A stretch of DNA of 64,000 nt from assembly GCA_039105265.1 (NCBI GenBank), contig JAPFFF010000005.1, positions 4,015,501-4,079,500 of the forward strand, in the 5' to 3' direction. This DNA is from Tritrichomonas musculus (taxonomy: Eukaryota; Parabasalia; Tritrichomonadida; Tritrichomonadidae). This document shows, piece by piece, positions 42,347 to 53,055 of the stretch. The notes beneath the pieces were generated by a model. The model did not search any database. It was not told the DNA's origin and saw only the letters and a program-made list of their open reading frames with translations. Position numbers and translations under genes: made by a program. The first letter of the stretch is position 1, and each line of letters starts with the position of its first letter.

Positions 42347-43381
42347 TTAGAGATTGTTATTTAAATTATCATTTTCTGTTGGTTTTTGTTCAACTGCAGG
42401 AGTTGGTTCTGGGGATTTTGGTAATTCTGGCTCTGATGCAGCATCTGACTCATTAGAATCTATAGTAACTTTAAGAGGTAATTCACCATCTTCTGCATCA
42501 TCAACAATTTCAAGGTTAACATTAACGTGATGATTTTCAGTGCCAATTGTAAATTTAGCTGTTGGACTAGAACTGACTTCAACTCCTGGAGTTGGCTCAG
42601 CTTGTTTCTCATCTGGTTTTTGATCTGATTTGTCATCTGGTTTTATTGCAAATTCACCTGCAGGATCAGTTTTTGTAAAATCTTTTGTCTGCTCAGTTTC
42701 ATTGGATTCAATCTCTGCTTCAGCTTCAGGTATTTTGGTTTCTTCTTTATCGTTAACAAAACCAACATCAATATCAACATGCTCTTTATCAGTTTCGATT
42801 GTTTGTTTAGCTGGTAAATGATCTTCTCCAATATTAATTGGTTCAATAGTTTGTATTTTTTCTTCTCCTGTAACAAATTCATCTGTTTGAGCTTGTTTAA
42901 CTTCTTGTTCTGTAAATTGATTTTCTACATTTGATTGAGTAGACTGAATAGTTTGTTGTTGTTCATTCACAGAGGATTCTGCAATTTGATCAGATTCTGG
43001 ATTAACAGGAATTATTGGCGAAAATGATGGAGCTGGTGTTGAGGCTGGTATTGATGTATATTTTGGACGTTGGAAAAATGATGAGGCCTTTTTAATAAAT
43101 TGAATTAAAGCCATTTGCCAATATTTTATAGCTGTTCCTATTTCACTAAAGAGTATATAGAAGAACTTCCAAACAAAACCGAATGTTGAAGATAAAAAGT
43201 TAACGATTGGAGGAAGAATTGGTGAAAAAGCAAATGAAAGTGAATCAAATATGTGTGCAAAAAATAACTCAACTGAACCAAAAAACTTTTGGAAGGCTTC
43301 AAAAATTGTAATGTCTACCTTTTTTTCGGATTCATTTTCAGTTTGTGCTGACAACGCGAGAGTGAACAAAAATAAAAACAT
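42347..43381 (-). CDS. Secretory-pathway protein with acidic repeat-like tail
   Basis: 344 aa. The N-terminus MFLFLFTLALSAQ is a clear signal peptide. It is followed by hydrophobic and aromatic stretches (about 30-105: FFAHIFDSLSFAFSPILPPI, VWKFFYILFSEIG) that could be reticulon-like hairpins or membrane segments. From residue 115 the protein is Glu/Thr/Pro-rich and acidic, with recurring short blocks such as KFTIGTENHHVNVNLEIVDD and HVDIDVGFVNDKEETKIPEA that look like degenerate repeats. Likely a membrane-anchored protein of the endomembrane system or surface. No family recognised. Confidence 0.75.
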   Translation of the reverse strand: MFLFLFTLALSAQTENESEKKVDITIFEAFQKFFGSVELFFAHIFDSLSFAFSPILPPIVNFLSSTFGFVWKFFYILFSEIGTAIKYWQMALIQFIKKASSFFQRPKYTSIPASTPAPSFSPIIPVNPESDQIAESSVNEQQQTIQSTQSNVENQFTEQEVKQAQTDEFVTGEEKIQTIEPINIGEDHLPAKQTIETDKEHVDIDVGFVNDKEETKIPEAEAEIESNETEQTKDFTKTDPAGEFAIKPDDKSDQKPDEKQAEPTPGVEVSSSPTAKFTIGTENHHVNVNLEIVDDAEDGELPLKVTIDSNESDAASEPELPKSPEPTPAVEQKPTENDNLNNNL

Positions 43382-43882
43382 CTGTAATAATAAATAAAGC
43401 CACTTTTTTAAAATTGATTAGCGCCAAAAAAAATTCAGAACAAAAGACCATATATCTTTTTAAAAATATACACAAAATAAAAAATAAATAATTCGTTTTA
43501 TAAACAAATATACGAATGCTGATAAATAGGTTTAAACAAATAAAAAGGATTTTTTAAAAATTTGAAAAACATTGAAAAAATTACAAACGTTTAATTTTAT
43601 ATAAGTTTTCTGAAAAAGATTAAAAAACGTTTTTTATTACTAGATAGTGTTTGTTAATTCTAAATTGCCAATATATTCAATGCAAATAACACTTAACTAT
43701 AACAATAAATCTCGATTATATTTGCATTTTTAAAATGCTGATTTTATTAAATCAACTGTTTTCAAATACTGGACCTGAATTTAAAAAAAAACGTAAAGAA
43801 AAATAAACATGGCCAAAGGAAACTTTGCTTTTAAAAATAAATAAATATACTGTTTAAAAAGAAAAGAAAAAAAAAAAATAAA
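43382..43882. other. Intergenic, no feature seen
   Basis: A 500-bp AT-rich spacer between two minus-strand genes; nothing recognised. Confidence 0.6.
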
Positions 43883-44761
43883 TTATTCTTCTAATGGTTC
43901 TTGAATGTTGATTTGCCTCATCTGTGATGATGCTCTTGAGCTAAGTGGACTAAGTTTGCTTGGTGTCATTGTTCTAATCATTGATGATTTTTCAGCCAGA
44001 CTCATTTCACCTGATTGAGAAATCTTTTTCATCATATCAACTGGAGAAAGAGCTTCTCTGTAAGTAATATCAACATTTTCTTTTTCATTTTGAACTCTAG
44101 CTTCTTGCCTAACCAAATGAATCTTTGTATTCATTTCATTAAATAAGGCGTTATACATTTCTTGATGCCTTCTAATCATCGTTTCAAACTGATCTCTGAA
44201 ATGCTGATCAACTGGACTTGTTTCATTTAATTTAATCTGTTCTTCGTTTAATTGCGTTCTATCACGTAAATCTTTTGCAGCTTCGTAGCATTCGCATGAA
44301 GCAAGAACTTTTGATGTATGCTTAAGATCATCTATCTTTTTTGTAGCAACAGATTCTGCATGACGATGGTGTTGAATCCATCTTTCTTTTAAATCGTCAG
44401 CTTCTTGTCGGTGCTGAGTGACTAAACGAACAAATCGACTTTGATAATCATGAGTAATGTTAGCTGCTGCATCTTCAGCTTGCCTTTCAAGTTCTTGTGC
44501 TATTCTTAAACCTTCTAATCTTAATCTATTATCTTCCTCATCGAGATCCATAACAAGCTTTGCTGACGTATCACGTAGATAGTTGTGATTCGATAATCGA
44601 GAATTATTTGTTATTCTTTCTGCAGTTTCGAAATCGAGATTATCAATGGCTGCACGTGTATCAGTACCCATATTTGGATCAGCGTTATCTGTTTCAGTAT
44701 AATTGATTTCTGGCTTTTTGTTAGTTAGATTAGCTAGCCTTCCTCCTTTACGAGCAGACAT
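43883..44761 (-). CDS. Helical coiled-coil protein, unknown
   Basis: 292 aa. Basic N-terminus (MSARKGGRLANLTNKK), then long charged helices from about 70 to 235 (RLRLEGLRIAQELERQAEDA, QHRQEADDLKERWIQHHRHA) with an unusual CECYE near 158, and a Ser-rich tail. Its layout resembles a group of small cytoskeleton-associated helical proteins seen in trichomonads and other protists, but I cannot name the family. No signal peptide. Confidence 0.75.
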   Translation of the reverse strand: MSARKGGRLANLTNKKPEINYTETDNADPNMGTDTRAAIDNLDFETAERITNNSRLSNHNYLRDTSAKLVMDLDEEDNRLRLEGLRIAQELERQAEDAAANITHDYQSRFVRLVTQHRQEADDLKERWIQHHRHAESVATKKIDDLKHTSKVLASCECYEAAKDLRDRTQLNEEQIKLNETSPVDQHFRDQFETMIRRHQEMYNALFNEMNTKIHLVRQEARVQNEKENVDITYREALSPVDMMKKISQSGEMSLAEKSSMIRTMTPSKLSPLSSRASSQMRQINIQEPLEE

Positions 44762-45453
44762 TTTTGTGAAAAATATTTAAATACTAATAATTATATTTTT
44801 GGTGAAAAATTAAGGGCTCATACATTTCACCTTTCGTCGGTTTATATTTCTTACATTCCTAATCATAAGTAAGAATTCTTTTGAATAAAATATAATTACT
44901 ATTTAAAAAAATAAAGCTTCTATTATTTTATAAATCTTTTTGAATAAGAAGACACTGAGATAAAATGGTATTTTCATTTCAATTGAATTTTTTTTACTAC
45001 AAATTATAATTATTTTATCTTTTAAAAACTCTAACAATATTATGATTTAAGCAGATAATTTATTATTTTATATATTTTTAAATATTTTTATTTAATAAAA
45101 AAATATAGTAATGCAATTTTTATGTAGATATATGCATTTGATTGAATTTTTAAACTTAACGTCTTTTATGTGATCATTTTCCTAACAATTTTCAATAACT
45201 TGTTGTATTTATATCGTATCTCTGTAACAGACTTTTATATTCATTTTCTAATATTTTGCTTGTTTCACTTTAAGGAATTAGAAAAATTGAGAGAATTTAC
45301 AAATATTTTTTTTTTTTTTGAATTAAGATTATAATTATATAATGGTATCATTTGTAAAATTAACCTTTTAGAGTTAAACCAAGATAATAAATGAGAAACT
45401 AAAATTTATTCTTTAATACAAATAAAAATAAATAACAAAAAATAATATACAAA
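44762..45453. other. Intergenic, no feature seen
   Basis: About 690 bp of AT-rich spacer with a T run near 45310. No gene or repeat recognised. Confidence 0.6.
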
Positions 45454-46914
45454 TCATTTTCCAGATCTATTTGAATTAACTCTAACAACTTTCGAACGAC
45501 CGTATATACGACTATTCTTTGTGTCTTTTCCAAATAATTTTTGATATTCGGGAAGATTTCTGAAATCTTCAGCATTTTTTGCTTGAGATTTAGCTTTTCT
45601 AACAGCTGCTGTTAAATGAGATGGCTTACCACTTGATACAAAGCTTTTTGTTTTGGTATCATTCTGAGGGGGAAAATCTTTACTTGACTCTTTAACAAAA
45701 CTAGGCTCAACACCTGTCATATCTTGTGACACATTTGCAATTTTTCTAATAACTGCGTTTAAAGCACTTGAATGAGCTGCTAATTCTTCTTTTGTTGGAT
45801 CCTTTTCTTGCATCTCTAGAGAAGTTAAAATAAAGATTGCTGATTCATTCATTACGCCTAACAAGTTACGATCTTTTTTGAGTCTTTCATCTCGTTGAGC
45901 TTCTGCTGATGCAAGTTGATGTTGCGCTAAATTAAGCTCACGCGATAAAATTTCTTTTTGTCTTTTATCTTCTTCGAGTCTATTTTCAAGCTCAAATATC
46001 TTATTTGCCATTCTATCCTTTAATTGCTGAATCCTTGATTTTGATAGTTCTATTGATTCGTTTACTTTTCTTTTTATATCTTCAAGTTTGGCTTTGAGAT
46101 CAACCGTTTGTGATGTGAGGTTTTTTTCACTATCATTTAATACTTTGCATTGCTGTTCCAGATCTTGTATCTGATGCCTTAACTGATCATTTCTTTTAAT
46201 AACATCAGAAGCCATATTAGCTTCAGCTTTGATCGCTTCACGACGCTCTTCAGTTTCATGGAGTATTTTTGTAGTTGCTTTGTCTAAATCTAGATCATCA
46301 AATTTTGTTGCATATTCATCAGCTTCTGACAATTTTGTTGTTAACTGATGCTCATAATACTCTCTTTGTGCAACAAGTTTTTTATGAATGGCTGCTAGTT
46401 CTGTCGTTCTTTGCTTCCTTTCTTTGGCAATCTGATTTCCTAAATTTCTCATTCGCTCATCCATTTGATGCTTATGCTCCTGAAATTCTCGAAGCGAACG
46501 AAGTTGAGTTAAAGCATTTTGTATTTTATTCGTATAGCTTGATTCAATTTCTTTAGTTTGGTATTGTATAGCTTCAACTTGTTGATCATATTTTTCTTTT
46601 TGAGCCTGCGATTCATTTTCAAATTGGCGAATACGACTAATCAATTTATCTTTTTCTTTTTCTGCACTGTTTAAAGTCCTGGTTAAAAACTCGATTCGAC
46701 TTTGCTGTGTTTCAGCCTTCTTTTCAACTTGAAGGGCAGCTTCTTGAAGCTGCTTTTTAAACTGAAGAATAAGTTGAGTAGCATCTGAACGAGCTGACCT
46801 TGCACTCATAAGATCATTTTCCATTACAGTAGACTTGATTTCAAGCTCCTTTGCCGTTGGCTTTGGAGGCTCTCCCTTTCCAGCATCCTTTTCCTTGCCT
46901 TTAGCATTATTCAT
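45454..46914 (-). CDS. Coiled-coil protein, DUF4515/CFAP157-like
   Basis: 486 aa. Nearly all helical: continuous coiled coil from about 20 to 360, with LREFQEHKHQMDERMRNL near 140 and VIKRNDQLRHQIQDLEQQC near 238. The LREF-x-E-x-K block, followed by a stretch that introduces a K/R-N-x-L-x-x-Q-I segment, resembles the DUF4515 family that includes BBOF1 and CFAP157, basal-body and axoneme proteins. The tail is basic and unstructured (about 385-486). A flagellar or basal-body role fits but rests on pattern memory. The gene is divergent from the next, with only 127 bp between the ATGs. Confidence 0.8.
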   Translation of the reverse strand: MNNAKGKEKDAGKGEPPKPTAKELEIKSTVMENDLMSARSARSDATQLILQFKKQLQEAALQVEKKAETQQSRIEFLTRTLNSAEKEKDKLISRIRQFENESQAQKEKYDQQVEAIQYQTKEIESSYTNKIQNALTQLRSLREFQEHKHQMDERMRNLGNQIAKERKQRTTELAAIHKKLVAQREYYEHQLTTKLSEADEYATKFDDLDLDKATTKILHETEERREAIKAEANMASDVIKRNDQLRHQIQDLEQQCKVLNDSEKNLTSQTVDLKAKLEDIKRKVNESIELSKSRIQQLKDRMANKIFELENRLEEDKRQKEILSRELNLAQHQLASAEAQRDERLKKDRNLLGVMNESAIFILTSLEMQEKDPTKEELAAHSSALNAVIRKIANVSQDMTGVEPSFVKESSKDFPPQNDTKTKSFVSSGKPSHLTAAVRKAKSQAKNAEDFRNLPEYQKLFGKDTKNSRIYGRSKVVRVNSNRSGK

Positions 46915-47041
46915 ATTTGTACGTTATTAATAGTGATATTTGATGTAAAAAATAAAGTGTATTCAAAATATTGTGTGCTAATTCAAATGTTGAATAAACT
47001 TTGCTAAAATTTTGTTTTAGCTACTTATAAAATTTTGATTT
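46915..47041. promoter_or_regulatory. Short shared divergent promoter region
   Basis: Only 127 bp separate the start codons of two divergent genes, so both promoters must lie here or overlap. No exact TCAYTW motif was seen close to either ATG. Confidence 0.5.
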
Positions 47042-47866
47042 ATGATAAATAAGCTTATCCCGCAGATCAAACAAACAAAAGAAAAAATACATTCATTAAA
47101 CGAAAAAATTAAGCAAATGGCTGAGCATGAGAGTCATTTTCTCTCCAATCAAGATGAATCTCAATATAATGAAATTAATCGAACTTATCATTTGATTTTT
47201 GGAGGTTTTCAAGATTCGATCGAGGCTGTTCAGCAAATGGTTAACGTCCTTAAAGTTTTGCGAGATGAATTTAACACTTCACCAAGTGATGAACTTCAAC
47301 TTCCCACAACAGAAAAAATTAAACAAATGCTGAGATCATTTTTCAAAGGGAGTATCAAAACAAAAGCATCACCGCTGCCATTATATTGCGGATGTTATGC
47401 TTACAAACTTAAAGATTTGAAAGAAGGGAATTTTATCTGTGCTAGAATCATTTCTTCTGATAATAAACCACATTATTATTTATATATTGTTGCAAAATAT
47501 GCGAATGATATATGCGAAGCATATGATCCAGAAAAAGCAGATACAGAAATGAAATTAATTTCACTGAAGGAAGGCGAATGGACACCTTTACCAACTGTTA
47601 TTCCAGAACGTCCTCTTAAAAGATGGGAACATTCAAAAGATTCTGAAGTACTTTCATTATTTCAAGAAGATGATGAGTGGACAACTGAATTTTATCCTGC
47701 CAAAGTACTTGTTATACCATGGCAAAGACAAAATGAGGATATCAGAGGATATGAACTGGAATTTGAAGGTTCTTCATCAAAACATATCGTTCCAGAAAAT
47801 TTTATTGTGCAATACTCCAAAATGTGGAAAGAGGCAGATAAAAAACTTGCAGAAATGTCTCAATGA
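47042..47866 (+). CDS. SGF29-like double-Tudor protein
   Basis: 274 aa. Residues 1-95 are helical coiled coil. Residues 110-265 look like the tandem Tudor domain of SGF29, a SAGA-complex subunit that reads H3K4 methylation: NFICARIISSDNKPHYYLYI, then YDPEKADTEMKLISLKEGEW leading to PLPT, then EDDEWTTEFYPAKVLVIPW and GYELEFEGSS, ending near PENFIVQY. The coiled coil plus C-terminal double-Tudor order and total length (human protein about 290 aa) agree with SGF29. A role in histone acetylation complexes is expected from the family; the call is by eye. Confidence 0.75.
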   Translation: MINKLIPQIKQTKEKIHSLNEKIKQMAEHESHFLSNQDESQYNEINRTYHLIFGGFQDSIEAVQQMVNVLKVLRDEFNTSPSDELQLPTTEKIKQMLRSFFKGSIKTKASPLPLYCGCYAYKLKDLKEGNFICARIISSDNKPHYYLYIVAKYANDICEAYDPEKADTEMKLISLKEGEWTPLPTVIPERPLKRWEHSKDSEVLSLFQEDDEWTTEFYPAKVLVIPWQRQNEDIRGYELEFEGSSSKHIVPENFIVQYSKMWKEADKKLAEMSQ

Positions 47867-47979
47867 TATTTTTACCTCTATTCATTTGTTGTTAATTTTT
47901 ATTTTTAAAAATATAAAATTTTATGATACTTTATCAATTTGTTAAACAAAAATCATTATTAATTAAATTTACTAGAAAT

Positions 47980-48612
47980 TTAGTCTTTACCAGGTGTATA
48001 AACGAAATTAGAATTTTTCTTTTTATTTCTCTTTTGTGAGCTTTGAGGCCTATTATTATTTGAACCTGAATTATTATTTGTATTTGCGTTGTGGGGCACG
48101 CTATTATTACTATTATCATTATTATTATTATTTAAGTTATTGTTGTTGATATTCGAACTTGGCGCTGTATTCGCATTAGAATTTGGCGGTGCTGCTGTAG
48201 TTGAATCTGAGGCAGATACAGATACTTGATTTTCTGCTTGGAGGTCATCTTGTGAAAATTCATTAAAAATATCAGAAATTATACAAATTCTACCTCCAAT
48301 TTCTTGAAGAATAAAATATTGACTAAATAACGTGATTTTTTTGGCATTTTGTATGTGCCCACTAACGGTGACAGAAATTGAATTGCTTTTTGGTATTGGG
48401 GCAGAAACAAAATTTTTTATTGTGAGTATAGATTTTGGAGATATTCGGGGAGCAATGGTTTTAGGATTAAATTGCTCAGAAGAATTAGAATTCATATATG
48501 GTCTGTAAAATGTTGAATTTGGAGAATAAAAATGTTTGACGTTGTACTGTTCTGTCATTACAGTTGTATAATAAGCGTTGACAAAAGCAGGGACATAATC
48601 TTTCAGATTCAT
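47980..48612 (-). CDS. NTF2-domain protein with Asn/Ser-rich tail
   Basis: 210 aa. Residues 1-125 match an NTF2-like domain: FVNAYYTTVMTEQYNVKHFY with a following SPNSTFYRP, SVTVSGHIQN, FSQYFILQEIGGRICIISDI and F. In NTF2 and G3BP-type proteins this fold binds FxFG or FGDF-type peptides. The remainder is Asn/Ser-rich low complexity ending in a basic QKRNKKKNSNF. G3BP-like stress-granule or mRNA-binding proteins have the same domain first, but no RRM is seen here, so the specific role is open. Confidence 0.8.
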   Translation of the reverse strand: MNLKDYVPAFVNAYYTTVMTEQYNVKHFYSPNSTFYRPYMNSNSSEQFNPKTIAPRISPKSILTIKNFVSAPIPKSNSISVTVSGHIQNAKKITLFSQYFILQEIGGRICIISDIFNEFSQDDLQAENQVSVSASDSTTAAPPNSNANTAPSSNINNNNLNNNNNDNSNNSVPHNANTNNNSGSNNNRPQSSQKRNKKKNSNFVYTPGKD

Positions 48613-48798
48613 TTAATTTGATCTTATATGATATGCCACTTTTTTTCAATATTACAAAAATCACAATATATTTGGTCGCATACTTTTGATGACTTTTCAT
48701 ATTTACAAAATGTGCTAAGAATACATATATTGTTAAAAAATACTATAAAATAAAAATACAGAAAAGATTTGATTATTTGAATTTATACAATCTAAATT

Positions 48799-49260
48799 TT
48801 ATATGTAATATTTCATTGTCAATATTTCTTGAGGAATTTCTTCTTCCTCTTCTTCTTCCTCTTTCTCTTTTTTACCCTTCTTGTCCTTTTTAATCGATAA
48901 GGAATGCCTTGATTTATTGTTTTTCATATGATGAATAGACTTGCGATTGGAATGCGATTTCGAATGTTCTTTTTCTTTACTTTCAGATTCATCTATTTCA
49001 TCAGTCGATTGATCGTTTTCATCTTCTTCTTTTTTATCTTTATTTTTGCGAATTAAGTTTGCTTTTGAATGGTGCTTTTCATTTTCAGAACGTTCTTCAC
49101 TTTCATTAACATTTTCTTTTGATTTAAGAGATTTTAACTTAAGATGCCCCATTGATTTGCGCTTGAGATGATGTTCCTTATGATTTTTTTTCTCATGTTC
49201 ACTTTCATCATCTGTATCATCGGTTTCTTCTGTATCTATTTCATTTTCAGTTGATGTCAT
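48799..49260 (-). CDS. Highly charged low-complexity protein
   Basis: 153 aa, not recognised. Almost entirely Lys, Glu, Asp, Ser and His, with alternating acidic (EIDTEETDDTDDESE) and basic (HLKRKSMGHLKLKSLKSK) blocks and an EEEEEEEE run near the end. Two blocks share a K-S-x-x-H-x-K-x-x-K-S motif (KSMGHLKLKS and KSIHHMKNNKS). An initiator-like TCATTT lies on the minus strand at 49285-49280, about 20 bases before the ATG. Could be a nuclear or nucleolar protein; composition alone cannot say. Confidence 0.55.
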   Translation of the reverse strand: MTSTENEIDTEETDDTDDESEHEKKNHKEHHLKRKSMGHLKLKSLKSKENVNESEERSENEKHHSKANLIRKNKDKKEEDENDQSTDEIDESESKEKEHSKSHSNRKSIHHMKNNKSRHSLSIKKDKKGKKEKEEEEEEEEIPQEILTMKYYI

Positions 49261-49744
49261 TATAAATCACCTTTGATGTAAATGATCTTTATCATTTTTG
49301 TTATCGTTTTGCTTGACGAACCTTCTTAAAAAGTTCAGACTGAAGTTATTGAAAATAATTTCTTTATATTTAGAAAAAGTTCTTGAAAAAATTTACATTC
49401 AGAAAAATTTAACCGATATAGAATTATCAAAAGAAAAAGTTAAGTAATTAATATATTCATCTCATGATTATTCTTGAATATAAAGAGTATTTATTTATTT
49501 AATATATTAATTTAATATTAAAAATGATTTTTTAAAATATATTTTGATTAATAATTTTATTTTATTTTATGTATACGAAGTTAAAAATCTTTTTAAAAAC
49601 CCGATATAAACAAACAAATTTCAAATTCAATAATTTAAATAATAATACTGCAATCTGAGAATTTGAATGGCTGAATCTTCTTATTATTTTATAAACTTTT
49701 AGAGTGTTTCAATCTTCCAATTGGTTTGAAGATTAGATTGATTT

Positions 49745-52550
49745 CTTTATTTTCATATTATCATTTTCATCAACACAGTCACATTGATTGCACATTGGAT
49801 GAGTTGATTTAGAATTGAATACATCAGCCCATTTTGACATTTAAATTGATCTTTATCAGATTCAGCGATAACGAAAACATTTTCTTCAAGAATCAAATCC
49901 AGAATTAATCTTGGCGATGATCTTAAATGGTCAAACAAGACTGGATTTTGTCTTTGAGTTCCATTTGAAAAATTAATTTCGATGTTTGCTTTAGATACTT
50001 CGACATTTTCGATGAGCGTGATCATTGATAATGATCCTTCTTTTAGGTCTCTATCAAAGAAAACGCTATCTATTTTTATTGAAGTGTTACTAAATTGACA
50101 ACAGCATTTTCATTTTTATTTGTGAATTCTACTTTTGAATTTCCATATAAAGTGCCCCCAAAAAATAGGGGTCGACGATCAAGTTAAGAAAAAATTGAAT
50201 ATTTTTTCAGAAAATATAATTTTTAGAAAAAAAATTTTTTCAAATATTTTTTTCTCAAAATAAATTTTTATTATCGTTTTCCCTTGAAATTAATTATTTT
50301 TTGAATCGACCATCTTTATTTCTCTCACTTTAAATCAATTTTCTTGACAGCCACTTTTTGACTTTGAATCTATTTTTATTTCTTCACCAAAATCAGGAAT
50401 AATTTCATTGAGTTGCAAAGGCTTAGATTGCTGTTTGCTTTGAAGTGCTCGTTCACCTTTTCCTCTCAATGAAGTATCAATTATAATGACAGGCTTTTCA
50501 TTTTCATTTTCATTTTCATTTTCATTGTTGTATTGAAGATAACAAAAGGCTTGTTTATAGATGGCTGAATTGTCACATTCTTATTGTTTTCATTAATAAT
50601 AAGTCCTAATTTCTCTTAATTAATGTCTTTATTAACAACTACTTTTCGGTAGATCAAAAAATTATACTTTTTTCGACAATAATAAAATACATTTTTCTTG
50701 ATGTGAATAATAATTATTATTGTTATTTTAAGATAGATTAATATTTTAATTGATTTTACAAATTATATAACAAAATAATCTATGCTTAGCTAAGAATGAT
50801 TGAGAAAAATTGAATTTTTATTCAAAAAAATTGTCATAAAAGTATAAATTTTCGATCTACCACTTTTTCGTTTTCTGTAGATGAAATTTCGACTTTATAA
50901 TTGTTGACCATCAGCTTTATCAATTGTAATTGTAATTGTGGCATCATCTGCTTTGTTATATGAAATATAAACGGACTTGCTTTCTTCTTTAGGTAAAGAA
51001 AATTGAATGTTATCATTTGCACATATTCAATACAATTATATTTCAATGAGTATCTTGGCAATAACTATAAATTTCTTGAGCAAAGTAAGCATTGAGTATC
51101 TTGGCATTCTACACATAAATTAGATAATGAATTAATGCCAAAACCATTCTTGAATGTTCCACAGAGCTTTGTTGTGCTATCAATTCCTTCTTTTTTTTTT
51201 TTTTCTTGCATTTTCTTCTCCATCTTTGCATCTAATGAATGTTCCTTTTACTGGATCAGTTCATTGGCCAACTGGACATTTGGCACATGCAATTGCTGAT
51301 GCAATGATTCTTTCTCCATCATTGCATTTAGCACCTTCAGCAATTCCACATTTTTCGCATTTGAATTATTATGTGTTGAATTCAAAACTCAAAAATGCAT
51401 TGATAAATGTATGTATTTGAATAGTTAGTGTGCATTCAAGCGTAGTTTGATCAATTCCATTACGAGTTGAACAATTTTTACATTCATGTGTTATTAAATC
51501 AAATCCTTCTTTATTGGCACAAACACATTTTTAAAATGATATTGTTGACAACTTGGCCGTCTGGACATTTAGTACTCTCACCATTCTATAACCGTCTGGA
51601 CATTTGCAACATATTCTCGTTGTTACCTTCATTATCATTTGCATATTTTACAACATACACTAACACTATCAATACCTTCACCTTCTACAAACTTTAGTTT
51701 CATGATCAATTCCTTCTTCACTGACACAATGAATAACATCTGTGAGTTATTGGATCAATTCCAGTATTTCCTTGGCATTCACAGAAATGTGTAACTGTCT
51801 TTATTATTGAACCAACTGGGCGTTTGGTGCATTGTCTATTGATTAGATCAATTCATTTGTCATCTCCTCAATCAACACAAAATCATTTTTCAGGATCACT
51901 TCCTTCGCCATTTTTATTGTTGCATAATTCACATAATTTGGTTGTTGTGTTGATACCTTCTCCATTTTGACATTTGCCATATATTCTTGCAGTTTTGTCA
52001 ATACCTTCATCATCAGGGCATTCATTTCATATGCGAGTTGTTTGATTTAATTCCTTGACAAAATTCTTCACATAATTTAGTTTCATTATCAATACCTTTT
52101 ATACATTAGTTATTAGATCAATTCCAGTTCCTTCAGCACAAGCATCACATTTATTTGATAATTCAACAAATCTAAAGAAACTTTCACATGTGCATAAATT
52201 CTTGTTTTCTTCGGGTGTTTGTCCCTCATCTATCTCTATACATTCACTATTTATTCGGCTGACACATTCTTTTATTTGAAGATGCTCTGCATTTCCCCAT
52301 TTGACAAACTGTTCTTAATTTGTTACATAGAACTCTATATTTTGTTCCAATTTAGACTTAAAATAAATATCGTTATCATGATCATCAACATCATCTCCAA
52401 CTGATTGAAAATTGGAATTTGGGGGCCAAAACCATCTCTTAATGAATTTCATGTGAAGAGAAAGTTTATTAGCATCATCATTAATGTATTCTGAAATATA
52501 AAGTATCATTTCTTTTATGTCAAATGCGTATATGTTCCTTCAGCCATCAA
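49745..52550 (-). pseudogene. Decayed cysteine-rich repeat protein gene
   Basis: Reading leftwards on the minus strand, many short stretches encode cysteine-rich repeats of the type C-x-x-G-E-G-I-D-x-T-x-x-C: for example ECPDDEGIDKTARIYGKCQ and NGEGINTTTKLCELCNNKNG near 52030-51900, HFCECQGNTGIDPITH near 51790, CEKCGIAEGAKCNDGERI near 51360 and HPMCNQCDC near 49790. Stops and frame changes separate them, including stops after SDPEK and between FCVD and GDDK near 51890. This looks like an ancient large surface or secreted Cys-rich protein gene of a type common in trichomonads. A CATTTT microsatellite lies at about 50498-50525. Confidence 0.6.
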
Positions 52551-52813
52551 TGTCATGAATTTTGTTACGATTTTCGATGGATTTCTTTCTTGTCTCTGCA
52601 AAAATGGATTCCATTTGGCAAAAGTTAGAATGGCAGATGAAACAACCATCTCAACGTCAAGCCATCAATCGGTTTAGTTTTCTGTGTCACTACAGAAATT
52701 AACTCTCATAATGGCAGAATGATTAAAATTTTGAAAACTTTTGTCAATTGAAAAATGAGTTTGAAATCAAATTTTAGAAATTATTCGGTCAAAAAATATT
52801 TTAAAATAGTTAA

Positions 52814-53051
52814 GGTACAATTCTCATACGTTAAATATTGAGAAAGAGAACGTTAAAATTTTGTGAAAGTGCACCTCTCAGAAAAAGTTTATTTTTGAAT
52901 GAGTGTCAGATTTAAAATTCTGAGCTTTATTTTTTATATTAAATTTTTCAATTGTATAATTTTTTAAAAAATATTTTTTATATAACATGTCTTTTCTTTT
53001 TCTTAAAGTGTCAAAAAGTTTTGCAGTTACTAAACGTATGAGAATTGTACC
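52814..53051. mobile_element. 238-bp MITE with TTAA target duplication
   Basis: The left end GGTACAATTCTCATACGTT (52814-52832) is the exact reverse complement of the right end (53033-53051). Both ends are flanked directly by TTAA (52810-52813 and 53052-53055). Noncoding. TTAA duplications are typical of the piggyBac and Kolobok superfamilies, so this is probably a MITE mobilised by one of those. Perfect TIRs suggest recent activity. Confidence 0.88.
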
Positions 53052-53055
53052 TTAA

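Noticed and set aside
50498-50525. CATTTT microsatellite
   Set aside because: A simple repeat inside the cysteine-rich relic; nothing beyond a Glu/Asn run in the former gene.
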